This document shows positions 41,554-49,960 of a stretch of 64,000 bases of DNA, piece after piece. A model generated the notes under the pieces. That model made no database searches. It was not told the origin of the DNA and saw only the letters and a list, made by a program, of their open reading frames with translations. Made by a program: the position numbers and the translations under genes. The stretch's first letter is position 1. Each line of letters begins with the position of its first letter. The stretch spans positions 124,001 through 188,000 of the forward strand of contig DAHUZB010000008.1 in assembly GCA_027306785.1 (NCBI GenBank). The letters run 5' to 3'. Source of the stretch: Vulcanimicrobiota bacterium (lineage in GTDB: Bacteria; Vulcanimicrobiota; Vulcanimicrobiia; Vulcanimicrobiales; Vulcanimicrobiaceae).

Positions 41554-43617
41554 CTACAGACCGTAGTGCTCCGGTATCGCCGTCACGATGCTCTCGCTCG
41601 GGTCGAGGGATCCGAGCGTAACCACATCGGTCATCATACCCTCGTCCGTGCGAATGAAGGCGATAGCAGTCGCCGACTCGCGTTGCGCTCGCAGCGTCCG
41701 CCAGATGGAACCATCGAGGGCATCCTCACGCTGTTCGCTCGTGCTCTCGCTTTGCGAGGTTCCGCGCGAGCTATGCGAACCGCCGTTCAGCGCTCCGGTC
41801 GCGGAGGTTCCACTCGTCTTCGTCTTGCCTTCGCTCGTGCCGCGGCGGATGACCGTCGTTTTGCCGACAATCTCGTTGGCGAGCTCTCGCGTTGCCTTGT
41901 CGTCCGTATCGAAGAAGAACTTATTCGAGAAGTTAGCGACGATCGCATCAGCAGCACGTTGATCGCCGATCTGTTTGGAAAGCGCGCTAAGGCTCGTCAG
42001 ACCAACCGTCGCGATGAAGTTGCTTTCGCGGATCGTATTCCATGCTTGAACGTGGCCGCCAGCTGCGTAGTTTGCGTACTCATCGCAGATCAAGAGAACC
42101 GGGTCGAGGCTGCCGACGCGATTGCTTGCCGTGCGTTCGCGCGCCATCTGCACGACGCGCCGAAAGAGCATGCGGACGACCGTGTTGACGGCCCGCGGAT
42201 GTTCGGCCTCGTCGATTTCCACAAGGACGATATGCCCTTTCTCCACGAGCGCGAGGTCGATACCGTTGCGATCGCAGAACGCCCGGCGGACCTCGCCGCG
42301 GGCAAAGGGCTGAAGCTGCGGGAGGGCCGATTGGCGAAGTTCCTCGGCGAGCTTCGGATCGCGCTTCAAGAGCGGAACCACGCGACCTTTCACCTCACGG
42401 AGCAGCGTGCGGAGTTTGGTCGCTTCGTCACGATCGGTGACTTCGAGCTGCGCGGCGCGCTCATGCGCGTACGCGAAGACGGCGTCGAGGAGGCGCCCGT
42501 CAAGCGTGATGAGGTCGAGCAGCGTCGGCAACGTGTCGCCAAAGTCGAAGGTGTAAGCATCGCCCCCGGGTTCGAGCTTTCCGTCGTCGTCGGTAGCGCC
42601 TGGAACATTGATGGTCGCCGGGCGAAGTGCTTGAATCAGTTCTACGAACCCCTCGACGAATGCGGACGGTCCCTGCCTCCAGAACTCCGAGTGGGACTCG
42701 CCGAGACCATCTCTGATCGCATCGCCGATCGATTCATGGCTCATGCCTGCCGTGACGTCCGTCGTCGCGCGACCCGGGCCGATGCCCACGACATGAATCT
42801 GATCCGGACGCCGGAAGGTTCGCGCGATGGCGAGGAAGTCGTCGGTCGCGCGTTTCTTGGTGATGAAGACGATCGCGCCGGCGCGTTTCGATGTGCGGAG
42901 TCCCCAGTAGAAATCCGGGTAAACCTTAGAGCGGGTTTTCGATGATCCGGGCGCACCTACGACGAGCGTTCCGCGATTCGCGCTGCGCTCGCCGTACAAG
43001 AGGATCGCGCCCTTTTCCGGAGCACCGGTCGCGAGGTTGCGCTCGCGAAACACGCCTTGCGCGACTCCGCCGCAAAGCGCAAGCTGACCCGTAAGGGAGC
43101 TCCAGCGTCTACGGTTTCTCATCGCGACACTCGTGTTCGTCGCTGCAGCACCCATCGCGCCCCAGGCCGCGACGCCGAGATCATGTAGGCCGAAGCATAT
43201 CGCGAAAGCAGCCAGGACTAGGAGTACGATCGTCCCGTCGTAGTCGGGGAACCGATCCTGGATCGTAACCCATTGCATCGCTACGGGGACATGCGATGCA
43301 ATGACGAGCGCGATGCCCGCCCAGAACGCAAGGTAGCGCGGTTTCGACGCTTTGAAGAACTCTCGATCGACGCCGAAGCCCCGGGATATCGGGATGACGA
43401 TCGCCATGACGCTGGAGGCGATCAGCGCGTAGCCGACCCACAGAGTTACGGCCCAAGCTACGTAATGGAAAGGCTGCTGCCGCATCCATGACTCGATAAT
43501 CGGGCGCAGCTTCGTTAGGAGCCAGAGGCCGGCGAAGACCGTAAGGATGGGATCGATAAGGGCAAGGCAGAGCGCGGTGAGGCGATCGTGCGATTCGCGG
43601 AGGTGGTAGGCGGTCAT
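41554..43617 (-). CDS. Type IV coupling protein (VirD4/TraD/TraG-like)
   Basis: The 687-aa inner-membrane ATPase links the relaxosome to a secretion channel. Four hydrophobic segments occupy the first 155 residues (LIDPILTVFAGLWLL, HYVAWAVTLWVGYALIA and two more). Walker A is VVGAPGSSKT (221-228). The Walker-B-like VLLICDEYANY lies near residue 510, followed by the TLSALSKQIG region. C-terminal low-complexity Ser/Thr. It overlaps the upstream gene by 4 bp (ATGA). It is the only conjugation ATPase in the window. Confidence 0.88.
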   Translation of the reverse strand: MTAYHLRESHDRLTALCLALIDPILTVFAGLWLLTKLRPIIESWMRQQPFHYVAWAVTLWVGYALIASSVMAIVIPISRGFGVDREFFKASKPRYLAFWAGIALVIASHVPVAMQWVTIQDRFPDYDGTIVLLVLAAFAICFGLHDLGVAAWGAMGAAATNTSVAMRNRRRWSSLTGQLALCGGVAQGVFRERNLATGAPEKGAILLYGERSANRGTLVVGAPGSSKTRSKVYPDFYWGLRTSKRAGAIVFITKKRATDDFLAIARTFRRPDQIHVVGIGPGRATTDVTAGMSHESIGDAIRDGLGESHSEFWRQGPSAFVEGFVELIQALRPATINVPGATDDDGKLEPGGDAYTFDFGDTLPTLLDLITLDGRLLDAVFAYAHERAAQLEVTDRDEATKLRTLLREVKGRVVPLLKRDPKLAEELRQSALPQLQPFARGEVRRAFCDRNGIDLALVEKGHIVLVEIDEAEHPRAVNTVVRMLFRRVVQMARERTASNRVGSLDPVLLICDEYANYAAGGHVQAWNTIRESNFIATVGLTSLSALSKQIGDQRAADAIVANFSNKFFFDTDDKATRELANEIVGKTTVIRRGTSEGKTKTSGTSATGALNGGSHSSRGTSQSESTSEQREDALDGSIWRTLRAQRESATAIAFIRTDEGMMTDVVTLGSLDPSESIVTAIPEHYGL

Positions 43618-44120
43618 TTGCGATTCCTTTCATAGATGATTCCGTCGTGGTAGCCGGAGCGGTAGCCAAAGTCGAACCCGTATCCGGAACCGGCGTTATA
43701 GCTCGTCCAAATCGCTCCAAACGCAACGACGAGCGCGAGTGCGAAGGAGAAGACGAGTGATGAAACTGGCGCGAAGGCGCGTTTGCGCGCGGTATTGCGC
43801 TGCTCGGATTCGAGTGAACGGATGGCGCGCACCGATGCATCATGGACGCCGGTGATGCCATCCGCTAAGGCTCCAATGACGCGCTGATCTTTAGCGATAC
43901 TCGAGCCGACCGCCGACGAGAGACGATCGGCAAATGCCTCGTTGGCGAGAACGGTGTTTGTACCGCGCGTGAACTCGCGTACCGACTGTTGCATTTCATA
44001 GAGGAGCAGCCACATCGGATCGTCATCGGGGATGCGGGAACGCTCGGCCAGGCGCCGCGCATTCAGCTCGGCGTCGGCGCCGAGGGACGACAGGTACAGA
44101 TCGCGTGCAGTGCCGCTCAC
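43614..44120 (-). CDS. Small membrane-anchored protein of the mobilisation operon
   Basis: The 168-aa protein has a helical cytoplasmic N-terminal part and one membrane helix near the C-terminus (SSLVFSFALALVVAFGAIW), ending in a Gly/Tyr-rich tail. It overlaps the ParA-like gene before it and the coupling-protein gene after it by 4 bp each, so the three are translationally coupled. It may tether the ParA-like protein or coupling protein. I recognise no family. Confidence 0.6.
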   Translation of the reverse strand: MSGTARDLYLSSLGADAELNARRLAERSRIPDDDPMWLLLYEMQQSVREFTRGTNTVLANEAFADRLSSAVGSSIAKDQRVIGALADGITGVHDASVRAIRSLESEQRNTARKRAFAPVSSLVFSFALALVVAFGAIWTSYNAGSGYGFDFGYRSGYHDGIIYERNRK

Positions 44121-44893
44121 CGCGGCACCATGTGCTCGGGGAGTTTGCCGTCGAGATCGAGGGACGAATCGCGAAATGCCTCGGCGACTGACGAGAGGTA
44201 CATCTGCACGCGTGCGGCACCGAGGCGCCCCATGCGTCCGACACCGTCCGCGCCGGCAGCCTGAATGAGGCGAAGCCGTTCGGCGTCCGCCTGGGCCAAG
44301 AGCCTGGGCGGCATGGAGGGGAGGAACACCGTCTCGGCGCCGGCACTCGCGGCGAGATCGCTCGTTGCGCCATATCGGCGCATGCCGTTCTCGTTGATGC
44401 CGTCGTAGATCACGAAGTCATCGGCATTTCCAAAGCGGCCGTTCTTGACGATGACGATGCGCGCGGCGGTGTCGGAAAATGTGTTGAGGACTACCTGTGC
44501 CGTCACGGTTTCGGCCACCATTGCGCCGATAGGGTTGACGACGACGAGCTCTCGACCCGACGCTTTGACCGCCGCCACGAGTGCTTCCGTTCCGTTGTTG
44601 CCGAACGTGCTCAACAGATCGTCGATGCGGCCGCCGGGAACGTCGATGAGAACATCGTCGAAATCGGCTTCGTAGCAGTCGTCGAGCCATGACTGTACGC
44701 TGCTGTTTGCGTTGAGATCGAACGTCTTAATCGCGTCGTGGTAGACCGCGAACGTTCCGGTAGCTGCGTCGAGGTCCCACGAAGCCACGCGGCGTCCGTG
44801 GGTCGGAAGAAGATCGTGGAGAAGCTTCGAGATGAACGTTTTGCCGACGCCACCCTTTGGGGCAACGGTCGCTACCACTCGTCGTGCGCTCAT
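44117..44893 (-). CDS. ParA-like P-loop ATPase of the mobilisation operon
   Basis: The 258-aa ATPase has a deviant Walker A, APKGGVGKTF (residues 12-20), LLPTHGRRVASWDLDAATG and DDVLIDVPGGR, as in ParA/MinD-family proteins. The ATG at 44893 overlaps the stop of the upstream gene (ATGA); a longer in-frame start is ruled out by that coupling. In conjugative plasmids such ATPases (StbB-like) balance stability and transfer, and the operon position beside a coupling protein fits this. Confidence 0.78.
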   Translation of the reverse strand: MSARRVVATVAPKGGVGKTFISKLLHDLLPTHGRRVASWDLDAATGTFAVYHDAIKTFDLNANSSVQSWLDDCYEADFDDVLIDVPGGRIDDLLSTFGNNGTEALVAAVKASGRELVVVNPIGAMVAETVTAQVVLNTFSDTAARIVIVKNGRFGNADDFVIYDGINENGMRRYGATSDLAASAGAETVFLPSMPPRLLAQADAERLRLIQAAGADGVGRMGRLGAARVQMYLSSVAEAFRDSSLDLDGKLPEHMVPR

Positions 44894-45243
44894 AGCTTCA
44901 ACCCTTTTGCGCCGAAGCTCGCGTTCGTGGTCGCGGACAGAGCGGGCTTTGCCGATGTCTGCTGCTGCATCGGATGCTCCGTTACCGGTGCGCCACTCAC
45001 ACGACGCGAGCGTCGACGCGGCGACCGTTTCATGCAGGCCGCGCGCAGGAGATCGGCGCTGATACTCTCGCCCATCGCTGTCGATAGTTCTCGGGCAAGG
45101 GAACGCCACGAATACCCACGCTGGTGCAGCGTTAGGATAAGTTCGCGCGCATTTACGAGGAGCTGTCGCTTCGCGCTAACGCGCGATGACGGAGCGGCTT
45201 CCTGGAGCCGTTTTAGAATCGCTTCGAGTTCAGATGCTGTCAC
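44890..45243 (-). CDS. Small HTH-containing mobilisation-operon protein
   Basis: The 117-aa protein has a region like a helix-turn-helix (HQRGYSWRSLARELSTAMGESISADLLRAAC) and a basic, disordered C-terminal half (KRSPRRRSRR). The helix pattern is seen in KfrB/TraK-like plasmid accessory proteins. It is the first gene of the minus-strand mobilisation operon and faces the oriT-candidate region. It may be the operon's DNA-binding regulator. Confidence 0.55.
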   Translation of the reverse strand: MTASELEAILKRLQEAAPSSRVSAKRQLLVNARELILTLHQRGYSWRSLARELSTAMGESISADLLRAACMKRSPRRRSRRVSGAPVTEHPMQQQTSAKPALSATTNASFGAKGLKL

Positions 45244-45464
45244 CGTGTACCTCAGTCAGAAGGTGCGTAGTGGCGACAGTTTAGCGGATTTGCAGGACGG
45301 ATTGAGTCCCGCATTATGTGTACTCGCTGGATTACTCTCACCGAGCACACGCTCATCGGACCCATCTTTGCTTCATGCTGTGCGATAATCCACGCCATCG
45401 CAGTAACCGGCACGCAACAAGACGTGCGGAGCGCATTCACAACGACGTCAAATAAGGATGCAGG
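45244..45464. other. Intergenic region between mobilisation operons, candidate oriT
   Basis: 221 bp lie between the divergent mobilisation operons, the usual place for an origin of transfer. Only short inverted repeats are visible (GACGT/ACGTC, TGCG/CGCA). A minus-strand CATCCTGC at 45460-45467 fits the YATCCTGY nic core of MobP-type relaxases but overlaps the next start codon. The assignment rests on position. Confidence 0.4.
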
Positions 45465-45857
45465 ATGGTGCCCAAGGGCAGACGAGAATCTAAAACGCAA
45501 CGGCACGGCGGACGCGTCGTACTATCGCTCGATGTAGAGCCGCGCGTGCGCGACGCACTACGCGAGCGCGCGGCGCTAGCTGGCGTTTCGATGGCGGAAT
45601 ATGTTAGCGTCGCCCTCGCTCAACCGAGTCGCTCGTTCGCGACGACGTCGGCCGAGATGGTGCAGCCGCTCGCGCAGCTTTCATATCGGGTCTCTCGCGC
45701 GCAACAGGCCGCCGCTGCGGGCGATCATCAGGCCTTGGCCGCGGAACTGGAGTGCGCAAGACGCATTGCCGCGGAAGCGATTCGCCCGTTAGCCGCTCCG
45801 CATGCCGAAGAGGTCCGCTCGGCCGACCGGCGACGCGCTGGCGGCTGGAGCGGCTGA
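45465..45857 (+). CDS. Ribbon-helix-helix mobilisation accessory protein (MobC/TraJ-like)
   Basis: The 130-aa protein has a basic N-terminus (VPKGRRESKTQRHGGRVV), then a ribbon-helix-helix-like segment SLDVEPRVRDALRERAALAGVSMAEYVSVAL and a helical tail. Such proteins bind oriT and recruit the relaxase. AAGGA lies six bases before the ATG. The stop overlaps the relaxase start (TGATG), a typical accessory-relaxase arrangement. Confidence 0.78.
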   Translation: MVPKGRRESKTQRHGGRVVLSLDVEPRVRDALRERAALAGVSMAEYVSVALAQPSRSFATTSAEMVQPLAQLSYRVSRAQQAAAAGDHQALAAELECARRIAAEAIRPLAAPHAEEVRSADRRRAGGWSG

Positions 45858-48800
45858 TGGTTGGCAAGCTTTGTGCGGCTCCCGCGCAAGGCGGCGCAGC
45901 GTCAGGCTTGATCGAATACCTCGTCGGGTACGCGATAAGCGAGAAGGGCGCGACGCGCCAAGAGATCGCCGACGCGCTCGACGGCGTGTACGCAGAATCG
46001 GAGCAGCGCCCGGACCTTGGGGCGGACGCTGTGTGGCGCCCGGAAGCCGGCGGCGGAACGCGCCCCTCGTCCATACTTGTGCGGAACTGCGCCTCGTTCT
46101 CGACCGCGAGCCTGGAAATCGATGCGGACGGAGCGCGGAACCCCGGCATCCGATCGAGCGCGATGCATTTCGTTTGGTCGTGGAACGAACGCGAGAGCGG
46201 CTTGCTAACCGATGAACAGGCGCACGCGTATGTTGGACAGATTCTCGAAAAGCTTGAGTTGAGCCATCATCGGAGCGTCGCGGTCGTTCACCGCGACACA
46301 GATAATCTGCACATCCATTGTGCTGTTGGTGCTGTCGACCCGGGAACGGGGCTGGCCTACGATCGCACGGGCCTTCACCGGAAGATGGCATGGGCCGAAC
46401 GTGAAGTCGAACTCGCCAACGGCCTCGACCACGATCGCGGCCTAGCCGTCGTTCAGGACTCCGGGCTTTCGACGGCTCACGTGCGCTGGGCCGATAAATT
46501 CGAACTTGCTGCGTGGCGAGCGGAACGCCGAGAGGAGCGCCTCGTTCGTCAGGAACGCCGTTCGTTCGAGGGGTATCGCGAGCGAGACGGGGCATTCGAT
46601 CGTTACGTCGATGCGACGCTGGGGCCGCGCCTATCGACGGCGCTTGACCTCGATCACCAGCGCGGCGTTACTGATTCCTGGGCGACGCTGCATGCCGTTG
46701 CAGCACGCTATGGATGCGAGCTTTCGGTGGGGCAAGATGGCGCTGTAGTTGCGAGGGATGTCGGCGTTGGCGCGATGCGCGCGGCGCATGAACAAGAACG
46801 ACGAGACGCACGCGCGGCGCTGCTTGCTGAGGGGCTAGATAGCGGCGAGGCCGATGAACGGCTTGCGGAGTTGCGGGCGAGGCACGAGGCGGAAGAAACC
46901 ATTGAGCGCGATCGCAAGAAGGTCTCCGGAGTCGTCGCCGAGTTGCCATCATCGCTGCAAGAACGGCTACGGGATCGTCCGGGATTTCAAGATGCCGAGC
47001 AATCGGAGCGATCCGTCATCGAGCGGGTCGAGCGCAAGCCGGCGATAGTCCTCACTGCGATTACTGCCCAAAGCAGCACCTTCACGCGTGAGGACATCGA
47101 TCAATGGCTTTCGGCCCGATTATCTGATCCCGATGAGATCGAGCGTTTAGGAGACCTAATCGTCCGCGCCGATGAGGTTCGGGTCTTGTCCGCCGATCCG
47201 GTGCAGCCGCTGATGACGACGACGGAGATCGTGGCGATCGAGGATGCTTTGGATGCTCATGCTCGTCGGCTGGCAACAACCGCTTCGGGTATCACACCGT
47301 CTGCGGTCGATAACGCCATTCGGTCCTATGAACAGCAAGAAGCCTCGCGTCGCGGACATGCCTTCCGGTTGTCCGATGAGCAGCGTGCGTCGTTGCAGCA
47401 GCTCTCGCGCGCTTCGCTCGTCGCCATCGAGGGCCTGCCGGGAGTCGGCAAGACCACGATTCAGGGCGCGGTGCGCGTGCTTGGAGAGCAGCTTGGCCGC
47501 GAGGTGGTTGGGCTTACGTTATCGCAGGCAGCCGCGGAGCGTCTCGAAGCTGAGGCCGGCTTTCGTTGCGTCAATACCGCGCGAGCTCGGATACTTGAGG
47601 AAGGCCACAACGCGGTAATCCCGCACAACGGCATCGTGGTCGTCGACGAGGCGGCAATGGTGGACTCGCGCGCGAACGGTAAGATTTTGGAACTGGCGCG
47701 CGCGCGCGGATGCGTTGTGGTGGAGATTGGCGATGTGCGCCAACTGCAACCGATCGACTTCGGTGCTTCATTTCGAATCATCAGAGATGCGGCGCGCGAT
47801 GTTGGGACGTACTGCGAGCTTCGCGATATCCAACGGCAGGAGCGTGGATGGCATCGCGAAGCCGTGGTGCAATTGGCTGATGCGATCGCTGAGCGAGACG
47901 AGAACGCGCGTCTCGCTAAGGTCGGTGCTGCACTTCGGCTCTTAGAAGATCATGGCGCCATAACGTGGACCGATGATCGTGACACTGCGATCGACGCCGT
48001 TATCTCGCGTTCCCAGATGCGTCGCGGCGCCGGTCTCGATACGTTGACGCTCGCTTCCGATAAGGATAGCGTTCGTCATCTCTCGGAAGAGGATCGGCGG
48101 CGAGGCGGGCGCGAGGGTAAAGGGCGCCGGTATGCGACCGACGGCGGTTTTCGGGAGTTCGCGCCTGGCGATCGGCTGATGTTCTTGGAGAACAGCCTCG
48201 GTCGGGGCGGCCTCGGTGTCCGTAACGGAGATCGCGGGACTGTACTTGAGGCAAAGCCCAACCGAATTACCGTGCAACTCGACGGCAGGAACGAGCAGAC
48301 AGTGACGTTCTCGCCGAAGGCCTATCAGGCGTTTGATTACGCGGACGCCTGCACCGTTCACAAATCGCAGGGAGCCAGCGTCGACGCCTGCGTCTCGTTA
48401 ATCGATCGCAGCGCGTCGGCGGAACTACTGTTTGTTGCCGTGAGCCGATCGCGCCGAGAGCTAGATATCGTCGTGCCACGCTCGGCGTTCCGTGACATCC
48501 ACGAATTAGCGGAGCACGTCGCTGAGCGGATATCGCTGAAGACGACGACGAGAACGTTCGATGAACTGCTGGAGCGAACTGGCGGCAAGCAAACGATTCG
48601 CGTGCAGAACATCGAAGCGCAACGCGAAGCACTGCCGCTTCGGCGCGTCTATGAGGCAGACGTCGTCGAGCCGCTTCGGGCCTTGCAGTTGGAACGCGTC
48701 GAGCAGGCTCGCGAAGCCTATCGGGAGAGCAAGAGCGAGATCGCGGAGTCCGGGCTAGCGATGGAAGAGCGTTTGGAAGCCGGCCGGGATGCGCTACGCG

Positions 48801-49021
48801 CAATGAGGACCGCGATGATTGCCGCCTACCGTGAGCTTCGTCCGCAGCCTTTCGGCGAATGGCTGCAAGAGCGCGAAGAGCGGCGGGAGCGGGTCCGGCC
48901 GTCCGTCGATCGGCAGCAAGAGCAGGCGGTTCACCTGGATCGACGCGAGCGAACCATGAGCGGCGTGTTCGCGCAAGCGGAGGAGATGTCGCAAGGCACG
49001 GGGATCGACCGAGGGCGATAG
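45857..49021 (+). CDS. Relaxase-helicase (TraA/MobA-like)
   Basis: About 1054 aa. The N-terminal relaxase domain has the three-His motif HRDTDNLHIHCAVG (from residue 145) typical of MobP/MobQ enzymes. A RecD/TraI-type helicase follows: GLPGVGKTTI (526-533), VVVDEAAMVDSR, GDVRQLQPIDF and the C-terminal VHKSQGASVDACVSLIDRS. The architecture matches Agrobacterium TraA-type proteins, which nick oriT and unwind the strand to be transferred. The ATG at 45857 overlaps the accessory gene. The active-site Tyr is not identified. Confidence 0.88.
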   Translation: MVGKLCAAPAQGGAASGLIEYLVGYAISEKGATRQEIADALDGVYAESEQRPDLGADAVWRPEAGGGTRPSSILVRNCASFSTASLEIDADGARNPGIRSSAMHFVWSWNERESGLLTDEQAHAYVGQILEKLELSHHRSVAVVHRDTDNLHIHCAVGAVDPGTGLAYDRTGLHRKMAWAEREVELANGLDHDRGLAVVQDSGLSTAHVRWADKFELAAWRAERREERLVRQERRSFEGYRERDGAFDRYVDATLGPRLSTALDLDHQRGVTDSWATLHAVAARYGCELSVGQDGAVVARDVGVGAMRAAHEQERRDARAALLAEGLDSGEADERLAELRARHEAEETIERDRKKVSGVVAELPSSLQERLRDRPGFQDAEQSERSVIERVERKPAIVLTAITAQSSTFTREDIDQWLSARLSDPDEIERLGDLIVRADEVRVLSADPVQPLMTTTEIVAIEDALDAHARRLATTASGITPSAVDNAIRSYEQQEASRRGHAFRLSDEQRASLQQLSRASLVAIEGLPGVGKTTIQGAVRVLGEQLGREVVGLTLSQAAAERLEAEAGFRCVNTARARILEEGHNAVIPHNGIVVVDEAAMVDSRANGKILELARARGCVVVEIGDVRQLQPIDFGASFRIIRDAARDVGTYCELRDIQRQERGWHREAVVQLADAIAERDENARLAKVGAALRLLEDHGAITWTDDRDTAIDAVISRSQMRRGAGLDTLTLASDKDSVRHLSEEDRRRGGREGKGRRYATDGGFREFAPGDRLMFLENSLGRGGLGVRNGDRGTVLEAKPNRITVQLDGRNEQTVTFSPKAYQAFDYADACTVHKSQGASVDACVSLIDRSASAELLFVAVSRSRRELDIVVPRSAFRDIHELAEHVAERISLKTTTRTFDELLERTGGKQTIRVQNIEAQREALPLRRVYEADVVEPLRALQLERVEQAREAYRESKSEIAESGLAMEERLEAGRDALRAMRTAMIAAYRELRPQPFGEWLQEREERRERVRPSVDRQQEQAVHLDRRERTMSGVFAQAEEMSQGTGIDRGR

Positions 49022-49154
49022 CGATCGCGCTAAATAGCAAAGCCGCCTTGCGGCGGCTCGCGCCCTCGCTCCGAGGATTGAGGGGGGATGCCTCTATGAT
49101 AGAGGTTGCTGTCAAGGCGAGACAGGCAGGCTCGGCTAAGTATTGGATATAGCT

Positions 49155-49212
49155 CGCCAAAACTTTTGGGTTTTGCCTTAAATTTTGGATGTATTTTGCC
49201 AAAATTTAAGGC
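49155..49212. repeat. AT-rich inverted repeats (14-bp perfect palindrome plus CCAAAA repeats)
   Basis: GCCTTAAATTTTGG (49175-49188) is perfectly inverted at 49199-49212 around a 10-bp spacer. Just before it, CCAAAA and TTTTGG form a second small hairpin. Candidate operator, replication site or transcription barrier. Confidence 0.75.
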
Positions 49213-49290
49213 TTAGCGTCGTCTTCATTGAGAGCAGTATAACAGTGTAAGGGTGACCGGGGAAGCCTGACGGGGAGTCGCGGGTTCCCC

Positions 49291-49320
49291 TTGTTCTGTG
49301 GCGTTTTTCTGTAGTATAAT
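49291..49320 (+). promoter_or_regulatory. Promoter of the abiE operon, probably leaderless
   Basis: The -35 TTGTTC (49291-49296) and consensus -10 TATAAT (49315-49320) are 18 bp apart. The expected start of transcription falls at or within a base or two of the ATG at 49328. The GGGGAA/TTCCCC inverted repeat abuts the -35 box. Confidence 0.7.
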
Positions 49321-49327
49321 GCCACAT

Positions 49328-49960
49328 ATGGCGACTCAGACGACGGCCGAGGCCGTCCGCCGGTATGTTCGGCGTCTTGAGCCCGGTACGGTGTTCACGC
49401 CGGCGGAGCTTGTCCGCGAGCGCGTTGGTTCGGATCGAGCGGTTCGGGAGACGTTGCGACGGCTCGCCGCCGCTGGCGCCGTCCGCCGCTTATCCAAGGG
49501 CTACTATGACGTCCCGCGGGTGAATGCGCGGATCGGCGTACTGAGCCCAACCCCCGAAGCGATCATCGCTGCGCACGCTCGAAAGACCGGCGCTACGATC
49601 GAGCGTCCGGAGCTCGATGCTGCCAACCGGCTCGGCCTGACGACACAGGTTGTGGCGCGCCCGATCTATCGGACGAACCTTTTCCCGCGCGAACTCAAGA
49701 TCGGCGGGCAAACGATTCGGCTTCAAACGGCCGGCCCACGTTCGCTCGCGCGCGATACGAACCCAGCAGAACTCGTCATCGACGCGCTTCAGGCGGTTGG
49801 CAAAGCTCACATCACAGAACGTGAAGTCACGAAGGTTCGCGAGTTCGTACGCGAGCACGGGCTTGAGAAGAAGCTCCGACAGCGGGCGCGTCGTGCTCCG
49901 TCGTGGATGCTCCCGATAATTGATGACATTCTTTCGGAGGACCACGAAACGGATGGATAG
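49328..49960 (+). CDS. AbiEi-family antitoxin
   Basis: The 210-aa protein has an N-terminal winged helix (GTVFTPAELVRERVGSDRAVRETLRRLAAAGAVRRLSKGYYDVPR) and a C-terminal AbiEi/DUF6088-type domain (GLTTQVVARPIYRTNL, KIGGQTIRLQ). In type IV AbiE systems the antitoxin represses its own promoter. The ATG at 49328 is chosen over 49298 because the promoter overlaps the latter. Its 3' end overlaps the toxin start by 8 bp. Confidence 0.85.
   Translation: MATQTTAEAVRRYVRRLEPGTVFTPAELVRERVGSDRAVRETLRRLAAAGAVRRLSKGYYDVPRVNARIGVLSPTPEAIIAAHARKTGATIERPELDAANRLGLTTQVVARPIYRTNLFPRELKIGGQTIRLQTAGPRSLARDTNPAELVIDALQAVGKAHITEREVTKVREFVREHGLEKKLRQRARRAPSWMLPIIDDILSEDHETDG

Larger units (their letters stand above)
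49022..49327. other. Gene-free AT-rich junction between mobilisation and defence modules
   Basis: 306 bp without a convincing gene. It begins with a GCC-rich hairpin at 49041-49058 lacking a T-run. An AT-rich patch with CCAAAA/TTTTGG repeats and a perfect 14-bp palindrome (49175-49212) follows. It ends with a GGGGAA/TTCCCC inverted repeat (49259-49290) and the AbiE promoter. GC is visibly lower than on either side. Confidence 0.7.

Noticed and set aside
41485-42945. Long plus-strand reading frame opposite the coupling protein
   Set aside because: It is antisense to a well-supported gene with Walker motifs and has low-complexity Arg-rich content typical of a high-GC shadow frame.
45316-45537. 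Small plus-strand frame before the mobilisation accessory gene
   Set aside because: No ribosome site or motif, and it runs out of frame into the accessory gene; the region is better explained as promoter/oriT sequence.
49041-49058. Intrinsic terminator after the relaxase gene
   Set aside because: The AGCCGCC/GGCGGCT hairpin has no T-run on the plus strand, so it is left only as a note.
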